A stretch of DNA of 64,000 nucleotides from NCBI GenBank assembly GCA_027488865.1, contig JAIYAU010000060.1:1-64000 (forward strand), given 5' to 3'. The notes below the pieces were generated by a model. It was not told the DNA's origin, did not search any database, and was given only the letters and a program-made list of their open reading frames with translations. A program made the translations under genes and the position numbers. This stretch comes from Cytophagaceae bacterium (GTDB lineage Bacteria > Bacteroidota > Bacteroidia > Cytophagales > UBA9547). Of the stretch, positions 26,858 to 35,793 are shown piece by piece. Positions within the stretch are counted from its first letter, which is position 1. Every line of letters begins with the position of its first letter.

Positions 26858-27775
26858 CTACTCTTCTATAATAAATTTAGTACCTTCTATAGCCAATTCA
26901 GTATTTTCAAAGGCTGTTTTGGTTTCATTTAAAAGTAGTGTAAGATCTTTGTACCTTGATGAAAAGTGGCCAATTATCAACTTTCTAACTTTTGCAAGTT
27001 GGGCAATTTGCCCAGCCTCAAGAGCAGTAGTATGATAAGTATCGATAGCCCTATTCTTTAGATCTTGCAAAAAAGTAGCTTCATGGTATAGAATATCAAC
27101 CATGTGCACTCTTTCAATTACAGTATCAGAATAACAAGTATCAGAGCAATAAGCGTAAGATCTATTTTTTTTAGGATCTAAAGTATATAATTCGTTTTTA
27201 TATAATAAGTGACCGTCCTCATCCACAATATCTAGACCACGTTTTAGTTTTGAGATATTTTGGAGTGAAAAATTTTCAGGCAGTTTATCCTTAATTATCC
27301 TACGCCTTTTGGGTTTTTCCTTGAACAAGAATCCGGCACAATTAATCCGATGATTTAATGGAATTGTTTCTACAGTAATACTAGCATTATCTAAAATGGT
27401 ATAGATTTTATCAGTCTCAATTTCATGAAATTGAATATTATACACCAATCTTGTATCAGAATATTTTAGTTGGATAGTTATAATCTCTGCTAAACCGACT
27501 GGTCCATAAATATGCAATTTATCCTTTCTACCATTTAAGTGCATGCTTGAAATTAAACCAACAAGCCCTAAATAATGGTCACCATGGAGATGACTTATAA
27601 AAATATGATCAATTCTGTTAAGCTTTATATCATATCTTCGGAGTTGAGATTGCGTACCTTCGCCACAATCTATTAAGATGTAATTATCGTCTATCTGTAG
27701 ATACTGAGCCGTATGATGTCTGTTATTAGTGGGCGTGGCTGAACTTGACCCTAATATTGTGATTTCAAACACCAA
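26858..27775 (-). CDS. rnz: Ribonuclease Z (tRNA 3' processing)
   Basis: This 305-residue metallo-beta-lactamase-fold endonuclease removes 3' trailers from tRNA precursors, which matters here because the two tRNA genes in the window do not encode CCA. It has the start strand ITILGSSSATPT, the metal motif SHLHGDH (His62, His64, Asp66, His67), YCSDTCYSD and LYHEATF further on, and the closing LIIGHFSSRY. Length matches bacterial RNase Z. Start codons TTG (27775) and GTG (27772) are adjacent and no ATG is suitable. Confidence 0.95.
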   Translation of the reverse strand: MVFEITILGSSSATPTNNRHHTAQYLQIDDNYILIDCGEGTQSQLRRYDIKLNRIDHIFISHLHGDHYLGLVGLISSMHLNGRKDKLHIYGPVGLAEIITIQLKYSDTRLVYNIQFHEIETDKIYTILDNASITVETIPLNHRINCAGFLFKEKPKRRRIIKDKLPENFSLQNISKLKRGLDIVDEDGHLLYKNELYTLDPKKNRSYAYCSDTCYSDTVIERVHMVDILYHEATFLQDLKNRAIDTYHTTALEAGQIAQLAKVRKLIIGHFSSRYKDLTLLLNETKTAFENTELAIEGTKFIIEE

Positions 27776-27833
27776 ATTAACTAAATTAAGTTGTTGAAAA
27801 AGAAGCCTCCTCTATTTAAAGAATAGGCTGGAT

Positions 27834-28211
27834 TTATATTTCTTCTTGGCGAAGATCGTTCTCAATTTCATTCATAAATACTGCATCTATTCCTTCTTCT
27901 TTTGTAGGTAAAATATTAAGTACAGTATCTAGTTGTGATATTTTAATAAGCTTCATAGCGTGATCATTCACGTGAGTTAGAACCAATATACCATTATCAT
28001 TTGAGCATAACCTATTGGCTACAAGTATCGAACTCAATCCTGATGAATCGATATACTTAACACTTCCAAGATCTATAATCAAGTTTTTAAATCCCTCTGC
28101 ATTAATTGTAACCAATTCTGACTTTAAAGCTGGGGATATAGTTGAATCTAGCTTCTCTTCTAATAATTGAATAAAGGTATATTTTTCTTGTTTATCTACT
28201 AGAAACTTCAT
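27834..28211 (-). CDS. STAS domain protein (anti-anti-sigma type)
   Basis: This 125-residue single-domain STAS protein has the conserved LIIDLGSVKYIDSSGL block, with the phosphorylatable serine at about 56-57. The fold is that of SpoIIAA/RsbV antagonists, which bind an anti-sigma kinase when unphosphorylated. No kinase or phosphatase gene lies nearby, so the partner is unknown. Several Bacteroidota keep such single STAS genes. It lies 51 bases downstream of purC and 58 bases upstream of rnz, all on the same strand. Confidence 0.9.
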   Translation of the reverse strand: MKFLVDKQEKYTFIQLLEEKLDSTISPALKSELVTINAEGFKNLIIDLGSVKYIDSSGLSSILVANRLCSNDNGILVLTHVNDHAMKLIKISQLDTVLNILPTKEEGIDAVFMNEIENDLRQEEI

Positions 28212-28262
28212 TATCTATTTATTTATTCTTAATCGGACTGCGAAGTTAGTTGAAAAATATGA

Positions 28263-29195
28263 TTAAATAAAGGCCTTGATATTATTTTCTATTCTTGAAT
28301 TGATATCTTCAATTGGTTTTTTATCAAATTTATCACCAGTTACTTGTTCGAACAATTCGATATAGCGATCAGACACCATTTGTACAAATTGTTCAGTCAT
28401 TTCTGGTACCACTTGCCCCTCTTTTCCTTGAAATCCATTTTCAATTAACCACTGCCTCACAAACTCTTTGGAGAGCTGCTTTTGCTTTTCTTTGTTTTTT
28501 TGCCTTTCCTCATATCCATCTTTATAAAAATATCTAGATGAATCGGGCGTATTAATTTCATCAATTAAGAAGATTCTACCATCCTTTTTACCAAATTCGT
28601 ATTTGGTATCTACCAAAATAAGTCCTCTAGATTGAGCAATTTCTGATCCTTTTGCAAAAAGCGCATAAGTATATTGTTCCAAAATAGCGTAATCCTCAGC
28701 AGTTACTATATTTTTTTCAATAATTTGTTCTTTTGAAATATCTTCATCATGTCCAGCAGAAGCTTTGGTAGTAGGTGTGATAATTGGATGAGGTAATGGA
28801 TCATTTTCATGCAAACCATCTGGCATAGGAACACCACAAATTATGCGTTTACCCAAGGCATATTCTCTTGCCGCATGGCCTGCAAGGTAACCTCTAATTA
28901 CCATTTCTACTCTAAAAGGCTCACATTTGTGTCCGATGGTAACATTTGGATCTGGTGACCCAATTACCCAATTAGGTACAATATCTTTGGTAGCATCTAA
29001 AAATTTAAGAGCGATTTGATTAAGAACTTGACCCTTATAAGGAATGGCTCTAGGCAAAACCACATCAAATGCCGAAATACGATCAGTAGCAACCACGACT
29101 AACTTATCTCCCACGTGATATACATCTCTTACTTTACCTCTATAAAATTCCGTTTGTCCTGTAAGGTTAAAATTTGTTTCTTTAATCGCGCCCAT
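28263..29195 (-). CDS. purC: SAICAR synthetase (purine biosynthesis)
   Basis: This 310-residue phosphoribosylaminoimidazole-succinocarboxamide synthase joins CAIR and aspartate using ATP, a step of IMP synthesis. It has [19 protein letters not shown] (the nucleotide-binding loop), [10 protein letters not shown], the substrate loop [13 protein letters not shown], and LVDTKYEFG with [17 protein letters not shown]. This form is longer than the 240-residue bacterial type and is usual in Bacteroidota. The start is ATG. Confidence 0.97.
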   Translation of the reverse strand: MGAIKETNFNLTGQTEFYRGKVRDVYHVGDKLVVVATDRISAFDVVLPRAIPYKGQVLNQIALKFLDATKDIVPNWVIGSPDPNVTIGHKCEPFRVEMVIRGYLAGHAAREYALGKRIICGVPMPDGLHENDPLPHPIITPTTKASAGHDEDISKEQIIEKNIVTAEDYAILEQYTYALFAKGSEIAQSRGLILVDTKYEFGKKDGRIFLIDEINTPDSSRYFYKDGYEERQKNKEKQKQLSKEFVRQWLIENGFQGKEGQVVPEMTEQFVQMVSDRYIELFEQVTGDKFDKKPIEDINSRIENNIKAFI

Positions 29196-29262
29196 TTTTA
29201 GTTATTTACCGATGCAAATTTTGAAAAATAATTCAATAAAAAATAGCTGAATTAAAATTATG

Positions 29263-29781
29263 TTAGGTGGACTTACTTTGTTCCTTTTGAATTACAACGA
29301 AATTAAGCGTACCATAATATAGTGTAAAAAATGTCACTAAAGATTCACTTAACGTGATGTATTCAGCACATGTGCTATTTGGAAGAATATTAGAAACACC
29401 CATCCAAAAGAAGAATAAGGCGCTGTAATAAAACATTTTAAATAAAAGTTTGTGCCACGGTGTGTCAATCGGTATTCCTGAAAACGATTTAATATCAATG
29501 TATTGTACTATAAAAAAATCAACACTATAGGACAATATTATTAAGAAAATACTTCCACATACCAGTCCAATGTATTTGATATGACTAAAATCTTCAATCT
29601 TAATTAAGTCTATCTCTTGCTTCACAACCCGAACAATAAAGAATAGGGTTTTCACTGTAGAAATTGCAAGGGTATAGCATTTTATGTAAAAAATATCAAT
29701 CTTTAGCCAAATGGCTATTGGAATAGGAATAAATAAAACTAGAATTATTACAACCGTTCTTATAAGAATTGTCTTATTCAC
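29263..29781 (-). CDS. Hypothetical membrane protein
   Basis: This 172-residue protein has four hydrophobic segments (near 8-25, 32-52, 66-88 and 110-160, the last possibly two). No family is recognised. It follows the small lipoprotein gene by one base, so translation is probably coupled and the two may act together at the envelope. It is upstream of purC on the same strand. Confidence 0.65.
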   Translation of the reverse strand: MNKTILIRTVVIILVLFIPIPIAIWLKIDIFYIKCYTLAISTVKTLFFIVRVVKQEIDLIKIEDFSHIKYIGLVCGSIFLIILSYSVDFFIVQYIDIKSFSGIPIDTPWHKLLFKMFYYSALFFFWMGVSNILPNSTCAEYITLSESLVTFFTLYYGTLNFVVIQKEQSKST

Positions 29782-29782
29782 A

Positions 29783-30139
29783 CTAGTTTTGATCTATGGT
29801 GATTTCCGAAACTGAATTAAGGGCATTAAATCGAATTCTTAACGTTTTTACCGAGGACGAACTACTACAAAATTCATTAGGTAATATGCTATATAGATAA
29901 AATTTTTGACCTCTAGAATATAATTCATTTTTGTCTGGTCTGCCTAGTAAATCTACCACCTCTTGTTGAGAAAAACCTAAAATTAAATTTTTATGTGCTA
30001 TTAAAGCATCAATTTGACTAGCTCGTTGATTTTTACAGGCATTTTTATCGTTTTTCCATATTTCCTTATCAAAGTCATTGATTGAAATATCGTTACAGCC
30101 AAAAAGAAAAATAATAAGGATGATTGGTAACAACTTCAT
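29783..30139 (-). CDS. Small lipoprotein, SmpA/OmlA-like
   Basis: This 118-residue lipoprotein has a lipobox (LFGC, Cys15). Residues about 45-115 have the pattern of BamE/SmpA-like folds: GFSQQEVVDLLGRPD, then an aromatic strand (KFYLYSIL) and a closing strand. That fold is common in small outer-membrane lipoproteins, but the resemblance is only by motif. It lies between the MerR gene and the hypothetical membrane protein on the same strand. Confidence 0.7.
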   Translation of the reverse strand: MKLLPIILIIFLFGCNDISINDFDKEIWKNDKNACKNQRASQIDALIAHKNLILGFSQQEVVDLLGRPDKNELYSRGQKFYLYSILPNEFCSSSSSVKTLRIRFNALNSVSEITIDQN

Positions 30140-30191
30140 GTAGAAATAATTTATGCAATAATGAGTGAAACTTTGGAGCTATATCTAGGGT

Positions 30192-30530
30192 TTATGCTAA
30201 ATTTCGCTTAAGTTCTAGTAAAAAGTCCTTTACCCTCTCAAGGGCGTGTATTGCTTCTGATTTATCTTTAGCTTTAATTCCTTCGTTTTTTATCATTTCA
30301 CGCGCACCTTGCAAGGTATAACCTTTTTCTTTAACAAGATGGTACACCAATTTTATTGATTCAATATCTTCAGGAGTGTATAGCCTATTACCTTTTCTAT
30401 TTTTTTTTGGACTGATTATATCAAATTCGGTCTCCCAATATCTTATTAAGGATGAGGCCACCTTAAATAGGTCAGCTACCTCACCTATGGTGTAATACTT
30501 TTTTTCTATTTCTTTCTGTTTGTAAGGCAC
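30192..30530 (-). CDS. MerR family transcription regulator
   Basis: This 112-residue protein has a MerR winged helix at about 12-80: YTIGEVADLFKVASSLIRYWE, then the wing RKGNRLYTPEDI. A short coiled C-terminal helix (about 85-110) replaces the usual effector domain. The effector is unknown. Such short MerR proteins are common and conserved in Bacteroidota. The start is GTG at 30530. It lies 25 bases downstream of the M23 peptidase gene, so the two may form an operon. Confidence 0.9.
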   Translation of the reverse strand: MPYKQKEIEKKYYTIGEVADLFKVASSLIRYWETEFDIISPKKNRKGNRLYTPEDIESIKLVYHLVKEKGYTLQGAREMIKNEGIKAKDKSEAIHALERVKDFLLELKRNLA

Positions 30531-30555
30531 ATTATAAACCTTTAATGTTCATTAA

Positions 30556-31539
30556 CTAATTACCTCCTAAGGATTGGTTCTCAACAGACGATAATTCTAT
30601 TAATTTTTGATATTCGTCTGCATTTAAATCATTATAAAAATAATGAACAGGATTTACCTTATTATTGTTTTTAATTACTTCATAGTGAAGATGAGGCGAC
30701 ACCGATGTACCTGTATTACCAACATAACCGATCATTTCACCTCGTTTTACCTTTTGACCGGTTCGAGCTTTTATGTGATTAAGATGTGCATATTTGGTTA
30801 AATAGCCATATCCATGATTTATTTCAATTTCATTACCATATCCACTTCCACTATTACCAGCTGTTATTACTACACCATCGCCAGTGGCATATACAGGTGT
30901 ACCTGTTCTTGCAGAAAAGTCAAGACCGGTGTGCATACGTTTTACTTTATAAATCGGGTGTATCCTCATTCCGAAACCTGAGGCTAGTGTATTTACATCT
31001 TTATCCTTTAGTGGGCGAATGGCAGGTAAACATGCCATCATTTTTTGCTTGTTTTTGGCTAATTTAACTATCTCATCATAAGACTTTGTTTGGATATACA
31101 ATTGCTTTTTCAAATGATCAAGTCTGCTATAACTTTTGAGTAAAAGCTCGTTATTAGGTCCTGTATTATTAATCAACTCTTTGTATCGTTCTACACCACC
31201 TGTACCTGCAGCTCTTATTGTACTGGGTATCGGCTCAGCCTCAAAAATCACCCTGTAAATGTTATCGTCGCGTTCTTGTAGGGAGGTTAAAACCTTATAT
31301 AACTGACCAATTTCAGTATTGATGGCTTCATAATTAACCTTTAATTCGTTATTTTCCTTTCTAATTTGAGCTTCTCTATCCGAATCAAAAAAGTGAGCGT
31401 AAAAGTGAAGTATGCCAATAGAAAATAATGCTGCTAGCACTACAAACCCACCTATGTTTAGTAAAATCTCCACATAAGAAGTTTTTACTTTTTCATATTT
31501 ACAAGTTTCGGTATCGTAATAGTATTTTATACGTGCCAT
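30556..31539 (-). CDS. M23 family cell-wall metallopeptidase
   Basis: This 327-residue protein has one membrane helix (about 25-47), a coiled coil (about 58-100) and a C-terminal LytM/M23 domain (about 190-310). The zinc ligands are visible in MHTGLDF (His and Asp) and PHLHYE, with further support from YGNEIEINHGYGY. It may be an active endopeptidase or an envelope scaffold of the NlpD/EnvC type. ATG at 31539 is chosen over TTG at 31545. Confidence 0.9.
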   Translation of the reverse strand: MARIKYYYDTETCKYEKVKTSYVEILLNIGGFVVLAALFSIGILHFYAHFFDSDREAQIRKENNELKVNYEAINTEIGQLYKVLTSLQERDDNIYRVIFEAEPIPSTIRAAGTGGVERYKELINNTGPNNELLLKSYSRLDHLKKQLYIQTKSYDEIVKLAKNKQKMMACLPAIRPLKDKDVNTLASGFGMRIHPIYKVKRMHTGLDFSARTGTPVYATGDGVVITAGNSGSGYGNEIEINHGYGYLTKYAHLNHIKARTGQKVKRGEMIGYVGNTGTSVSPHLHYEVIKNNNKVNPVHYFYNDLNADEYQKLIELSSVENQSLGGN

Positions 31540-31678
31540 GATCAATCAAAAAATCTCCACATTAATTTAATAACCAAATATTAAACTACTACAAGAAGGC
31601 AAGATAATAAAAATTTGTAAAAGTAACAAGTAATCAATAGTTTAGAGAAAACTATTTCATTGACCTAATATTACAATG

Positions 31679-32236
31679 TTATATATTGTTAGTTTCGTAG
31701 CTTTCAAAAAGAATTTTTAATTCATAAAAATGATCTTCTGGAATATCAAAAAACACCAGATTTACATTGGAATCAAGTCGAGTGGTAAGTGCTTTTAAAA
31801 TCCCCTTAAATTGTGGATAGATGGGCATAGTTTCATGTCTCATCATGCAAAACTGGGTAATTCTTAAGCTTTTAAGATCCAATTCCTTACAAATATCTAT
31901 TACCTCATTGGTAAGTTGCTCGGCTTGTTCTTCACCAAAATAAGTGAACCTATCTACAAATGGACTTACTATAAGGTGGTAATTATTAGTAGAAAGCACT
32001 CCTAATTCTTTGGTGGTATTACATTGATCGCACAAATCTTTTACCTTTTGACGATCTAAAGAATAAAGTTGGTTTACAATTGAAAATTCTACCGGTCTTG
32101 CAGCGCAACTTATTGCTTCAAAAGTATATTCATCATCTTCTTTAATTGCAAAAAATTGAGCTTTCGCTTCATTAAATTCAATTTTTGTAGCATCAATAAT
32201 AACTTCTAGAGGGCTAATGTGAAATTTTGCGCGCAT
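31679..32236 (-). CDS. Conserved-looking protein of unknown function
   Basis: This 185-residue soluble protein has no signal peptide or membrane segment. It contains four cysteines, including SCAAR (about 43-47) and DQCN (about 69-72), and an FCMMRHETMPIYPQFKG segment. I recognise no family. Reading and codon use look genuine. It stands alone between the M23 and MFS genes on the same strand. Confidence 0.6.
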   Translation of the reverse strand: MRAKFHISPLEVIIDATKIEFNEAKAQFFAIKEDDEYTFEAISCAARPVEFSIVNQLYSLDRQKVKDLCDQCNTTKELGVLSTNNYHLIVSPFVDRFTYFGEEQAEQLTNEVIDICKELDLKSLRITQFCMMRHETMPIYPQFKGILKALTTRLDSNVNLVFFDIPEDHFYELKILFESYETNNI

Positions 32237-32340
32237 AACTTGGAAAGATTTACCTTTACGAAAGCTAATTTATAGATTGTTTTACAAAGAAGCCAATAGT
32301 TTTTAAAATTGATTGTAGAATATTTTTGCAGGAGAATTGT

Positions 32341-33576
32341 TTAACTAAGTTCAACATAGTTCATGTCTTTGCCAAATGTTTCCTTAATTCTACTTAAAGC
32401 CCAAAAAGAAATAAACATAATTAGTGCAATTAATATATAGGCACTTAAAATCATACCGATTTGGGCTTTGAGGAGGTCAAAAATAAAAGCAATAGGAACC
32501 AAGGAGCCCCTTACAAAATTCGGTATGGTGGTAGAGGTAGTTGCTCTAAGGTTTGTACCAAAGTTTTCAGAGGCAACGGTAACAAATATGGCCCAAAATC
32601 CAACACCAAAGCCCATAAAAAATATAGCACCATAAAATAACGTTAAACTAGCATAATTAAGATTGAGATAAGTCGATACAAATAATAAGCACAACCCAAA
32701 AAATATAGAAAGGGTTTTTTTTCGACTTCGCAAAAACTGGCTAATCGTACCACTTGCAACATCTCCAAATGATAATCCAGCATAACATAAGGCGATACAA
32801 ATATTTCGCTGCACCGTACCCTCAATATGTAATAATTCTGCAAATTTTGGAGCACGGGCAATTAAAACACCTATTATAAACCATACAGGCAGCCCAATTA
32901 GAATACAATAGAAATAGCGACTTGCGACTTCAGTGTTTTTGAATAAATCAAAAAAATTGCCTTTGGGGTGATTTTGATTATGAAGATTTTGAAACATACC
33001 AGACTCGACCACCCCTATTCTTAAGAGCAACAAGCTTATTCCAAGTGCTCCTCCGATAAAATAGCTCATCTGCCATCCTACTGTTGAAATTATAGACGCC
33101 AATATTGCCCCAATCACTCCAAATGAGGCAATAATCATTGTACCGTAGCCACGCTTTTCTTTATCCATTTGTTCAGCAACTAGGGTAATTCCAGCTCCTA
33201 GTTCACCAGCAAGACCGAAACCTGCTATAAAACGAAGAACTGTGTACATCTCCATATTTAATACAAAACCATTTAAAATATTGGCTAATGAATACATAAT
33301 TATTGAGCCAAACAACACAGACAACCTTCCCTTTTTATCACCTATAATTCCCCAAACAATGCCACCTATCAACATGCCAATCATTTGAACATCAAGCAGA
33401 AACTGGAATTTTTGTGTAATAAGTTCTGGGGTATAACTTGGGTAAAGGTCTTCCAAGCTTTTTACCCCAATGATTAAAAAAAGTACTAAATCATAAACAT
33501 CCACAAAATAACCGAGCGCAGCCACGATGACGGTATTATTTAGAATTGTACGGAAATTATTCGTTTCTAAAGTCAT
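32341..33576 (-). CDS. MFS transporter
   Basis: This 411-residue protein has 12 hydrophobic segments. It carries the major facilitator signature between helices 2 and 3 (GIIGDKKGRLSVL) and a sugar-porter-like RFIAGFGLAGELGAG segment in helix 4. The early NTVIVAALGYFVDVYDLVLF helix with acidic residues resembles metabolite:proton symporters of the ProP/ShiA group. The substrate is unknown. ATG at 33576 is chosen over TTG at 33591. Confidence 0.88.
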   Translation of the reverse strand: MTLETNNFRTILNNTVIVAALGYFVDVYDLVLFLIIGVKSLEDLYPSYTPELITQKFQFLLDVQMIGMLIGGIVWGIIGDKKGRLSVLFGSIIMYSLANILNGFVLNMEMYTVLRFIAGFGLAGELGAGITLVAEQMDKEKRGYGTMIIASFGVIGAILASIISTVGWQMSYFIGGALGISLLLLRIGVVESGMFQNLHNQNHPKGNFFDLFKNTEVASRYFYCILIGLPVWFIIGVLIARAPKFAELLHIEGTVQRNICIALCYAGLSFGDVASGTISQFLRSRKKTLSIFFGLCLLFVSTYLNLNYASLTLFYGAIFFMGFGVGFWAIFVTVASENFGTNLRATTSTTIPNFVRGSLVPIAFIFDLLKAQIGMILSAYILIALIMFISFWALSRIKETFGKDMNYVELS

Positions 33577-33680
33577 AATTAATTCTACCAACGGTTAAAT
33601 GGCCAATTGCAAAATGTAAATAAAAAATATATTTTACACTATGGTTAAAGCGACACCTTAGTATTTAGATTCTTCATAAC

Positions 33681-33709
33681 AAAAAAAATCCCACTTTGAG
33701 GAGTGGGAT
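33681..33709 (-). terminator. Rho-independent terminator of rplS
   Basis: An 8-bp perfect stem (33688-33695 with 33702-33709), loop of six, followed on the minus strand by a run of eight T (A-run 33681-33688). It lies 22 bases after the rplS stop codon. Confidence 0.9.
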
Positions 33710-33731
33710 AGTACAAATAGTCTTAATATGA

Positions 33732-34091
33732 CTATTTTCCAATTTTTTCCTTAATACGAGCTGCTTTACCTCTAGCATCGCGCAAATAAAATAAACGAGC
33801 TCTTCTCACAGAACCTTTTCTAATTACTTCAATCTTATCGATAGAAGGAGATAATATAGGGAAAATACGCTCGACATGGATACCATTAGAATTCTTACGA
33901 ACAGTGAATGTTTCTCCATTGGTGTTTGGATTTCTGCGTTGAACTACTACCCCTTGGTATTGTTGTATACGCTCTTTAGCACCCTCTTTAATTTTCACGT
34001 GAACCACTACAGTATCACCAGAACTAAATGAAGGCAGCGTAGCTCTTTTTTCGCTATATAAATTGTAGATTTCTTTTAATAACGGATTCAT
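33732..34091 (-). CDS. rplS: 50S ribosomal protein L19
   Basis: This 119-residue ribosomal protein binds 23S rRNA at the 30S-50S interface. Its marks include [20 protein letters not shown] near residue 22, [17 protein letters not shown] and the closing [11 protein letters not shown]. Length is usual for the family. It is a single-gene unit with its own promoter-like box (34128-34135) and strong terminator, not the rimM-trmD-rplS operon arrangement known from other phyla. Confidence 0.97.
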   Translation of the reverse strand: MNPLLKEIYNLYSEKRATLPSFSSGDTVVVHVKIKEGAKERIQQYQGVVVQRRNPNTNGETFTVRKNSNGIHVERIFPILSPSIDKIEVIRKGSVRRARLFYLRDARGKAARIKEKIGK

Positions 34092-34127
34092 GACTTAATA
34101 TTTTTGTCGTCGTTTTAAAACGGACTG

Positions 34128-34135
34128 CAAATGTA
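34128..34135 (-). promoter_or_regulatory. Candidate -7 box for rplS (TACATTTG)
   Basis: On the minus strand TACATTTG matches TAnnTTTG, 37 bases before the ATG. The expected upstream TTTG is not clear (CTTTTAA near 34158-34152). Confidence 0.4.
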
Positions 34136-34275
34136 GATAAAGTAAATGGATATTAAAAGTATAATTAAAATTTATTTGAACAATTATGTAATTTTTTATT
34201 GGGTCAAATTCATAATATCAAAGGAATAAGCTAAGATGTTTTTTTTTGAAATATTTATTAAAAGAATAATTTAAT

Positions 34276-34283
34276 TATTTTTG
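34276..34283 (+). promoter_or_regulatory. Candidate -7 box for pepP (TATTTTTG)
   Basis: TATTTTTG matches TAnnTTTG and lies 19 bases before the ATG of the aminopeptidase gene. The nearest TTTG is 27 bases upstream, longer than usual. Confidence 0.35.
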
Positions 34284-34302
34284 GCTTATTCTAAATATCA
34301 TA

Positions 34303-35595
34303 ATGATGCGGTATCAAAAAATCAACAGTGAGTTGTTTATAAACAATCGTGAAAAGCTTACCAAACTACTTAAAAATGATTCCATTGCAATTTTTAATGC
34401 TAACGACATTATGCCTACCAATGCTGATGGTGTTATGAAGTTTAGGCAAAACAGTGATTTATTTTATTTGACTGGGGTCGACCAGGAAGAAAGTATTTTA
34501 TTATTATTTCCAGATTGTAGCACCAAAAAACATAGACAGATCTTATTTGTAAAACAAACCGATGAAAATATTGCCATTTGGGAAGGGCATAAACTTACAA
34601 AAGAGGAAGTAATCGACTTGTCTGGTGTGGAGACCATCTACTGGATTTCGCAATTTGAGTCGGTTTTTGCAAATTTAGTATTTGACGCTAAAATAATATA
34701 TCTCAACACCAACGAACATCCAAGGTTATCAGTATCGGTTGAAACACGCGACCGAAGATTTATAAATTGGTGTAAGAACCAATATCCGCTACATGCTTAT
34801 GAACGATTAGCGCCATTGATGCAACAATTGAGAGTAAGAAAATCAAAACTTGAAATAGAACTTGTGAAAATGGCTTGTGATGTCACGGAAAAGGCATTTT
34901 TGAGATCATTAAAATTTATAAAACCTGGAGTAACTGAATATGAAATTGAGGCTGAAATCACCCATGAATTTTTGATAAATCAATCAAGAGGACATGCATA
35001 CCAGCCAATAATAGCCTCTGGGGCTGATTCATGTGTATTGCACTACATAGATAACAACAAAAAGTGTGAGGCAAATGAATTAATTTTAATGGATTTTGGA
35101 GCAGAGTATGCAAATTATAATGCAGACCTCACACGTGTTGCACCTGTATCTGGAAGATTCAGTGCTAGGCAAAAGGCAGTTTATCAAAGTGTATTAAATG
35201 TAAATAAAGAAGCTACCAAAATGTTGGTAGTAGGTGGTAGCTTTGAGGAATATGATAGAGCAATAGGTCAATTAATGGAAGAAGAGTTGGTGAAATTAGG
35301 TTTGCTTACTTTGGACCAAATTAAAAATCAAGACCCGATTAAACCAGCCTACAAAAAATATTTTATGCATGGAATTTCACATTTTTTAGGTCTTGATGTA
35401 CATGATCTTGGTTCCAAAAATCAATCTATGAAAGAAGGAATGTTATTAACCGTAGAACCAGGCATTTATATAAAAGAGGAAAGATTAGGCATAAGACTTG
35501 AAAACAATATATTGATCACTAAAAAAGGACCTTTAAACCTAATGAGTACTATTCCAATAGAAATAGATGAAATCGAAAACTTAATGAATGGTTAA
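34303..35595 (+). CDS. pepP: Aminopeptidase P (M24B)
   Basis: This 430-residue metallopeptidase releases an N-terminal residue before proline. An N-terminal domain (about 1-170) is followed by the pita-bread catalytic domain. The dimetal ligands are visible as Asp in LMDFGAEY and NADLTRVAP, His in ISHFLGLDVHDLG, Glu in LTVEPGIYI and Glu in IRLENNILIT. Length matches PepP. Cytosolic, since no signal peptide is present. Confidence 0.95.
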   Translation: MMRYQKINSELFINNREKLTKLLKNDSIAIFNANDIMPTNADGVMKFRQNSDLFYLTGVDQEESILLLFPDCSTKKHRQILFVKQTDENIAIWEGHKLTKEEVIDLSGVETIYWISQFESVFANLVFDAKIIYLNTNEHPRLSVSVETRDRRFINWCKNQYPLHAYERLAPLMQQLRVRKSKLEIELVKMACDVTEKAFLRSLKFIKPGVTEYEIEAEITHEFLINQSRGHAYQPIIASGADSCVLHYIDNNKKCEANELILMDFGAEYANYNADLTRVAPVSGRFSARQKAVYQSVLNVNKEATKMLVVGGSFEEYDRAIGQLMEEELVKLGLLTLDQIKNQDPIKPAYKKYFMHGISHFLGLDVHDLGSKNQSMKEGMLLTVEPGIYIKEERLGIRLENNILITKKGPLNLMSTIPIEIDEIENLMNG

Positions 35596-35735
35596 AAAAT
35601 TTATAAATCCTAATTGAACTATCTTAGAGATCTAGGGCTAACTGTATGTTGAAAGATACCACAAATGGAATTTTAAGTACAAAAAGTATCTTACTGCATA
35701 AAAAAGTATTATAAGGGTTAAAACCTTCCCCGTAA

Positions 35736-35773
35736 ATAAAAAAAGGATTGAGAACGAATCTCAACCCTTTTTA
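35736..35773. terminator. Bidirectional rho-independent terminator
   Basis: A stem of TTGAGA/TCTCAA (35748-35753 with 35759-35764) extended by AAAGG/CCCTTT closes a five-base loop and is bounded by A-runs and T-runs. It lies between the convergent pepP and OB-fold protein genes and can serve both. Confidence 0.85.
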
Positions 35774-35793
35774 TTTGAATAACTTATATAAAT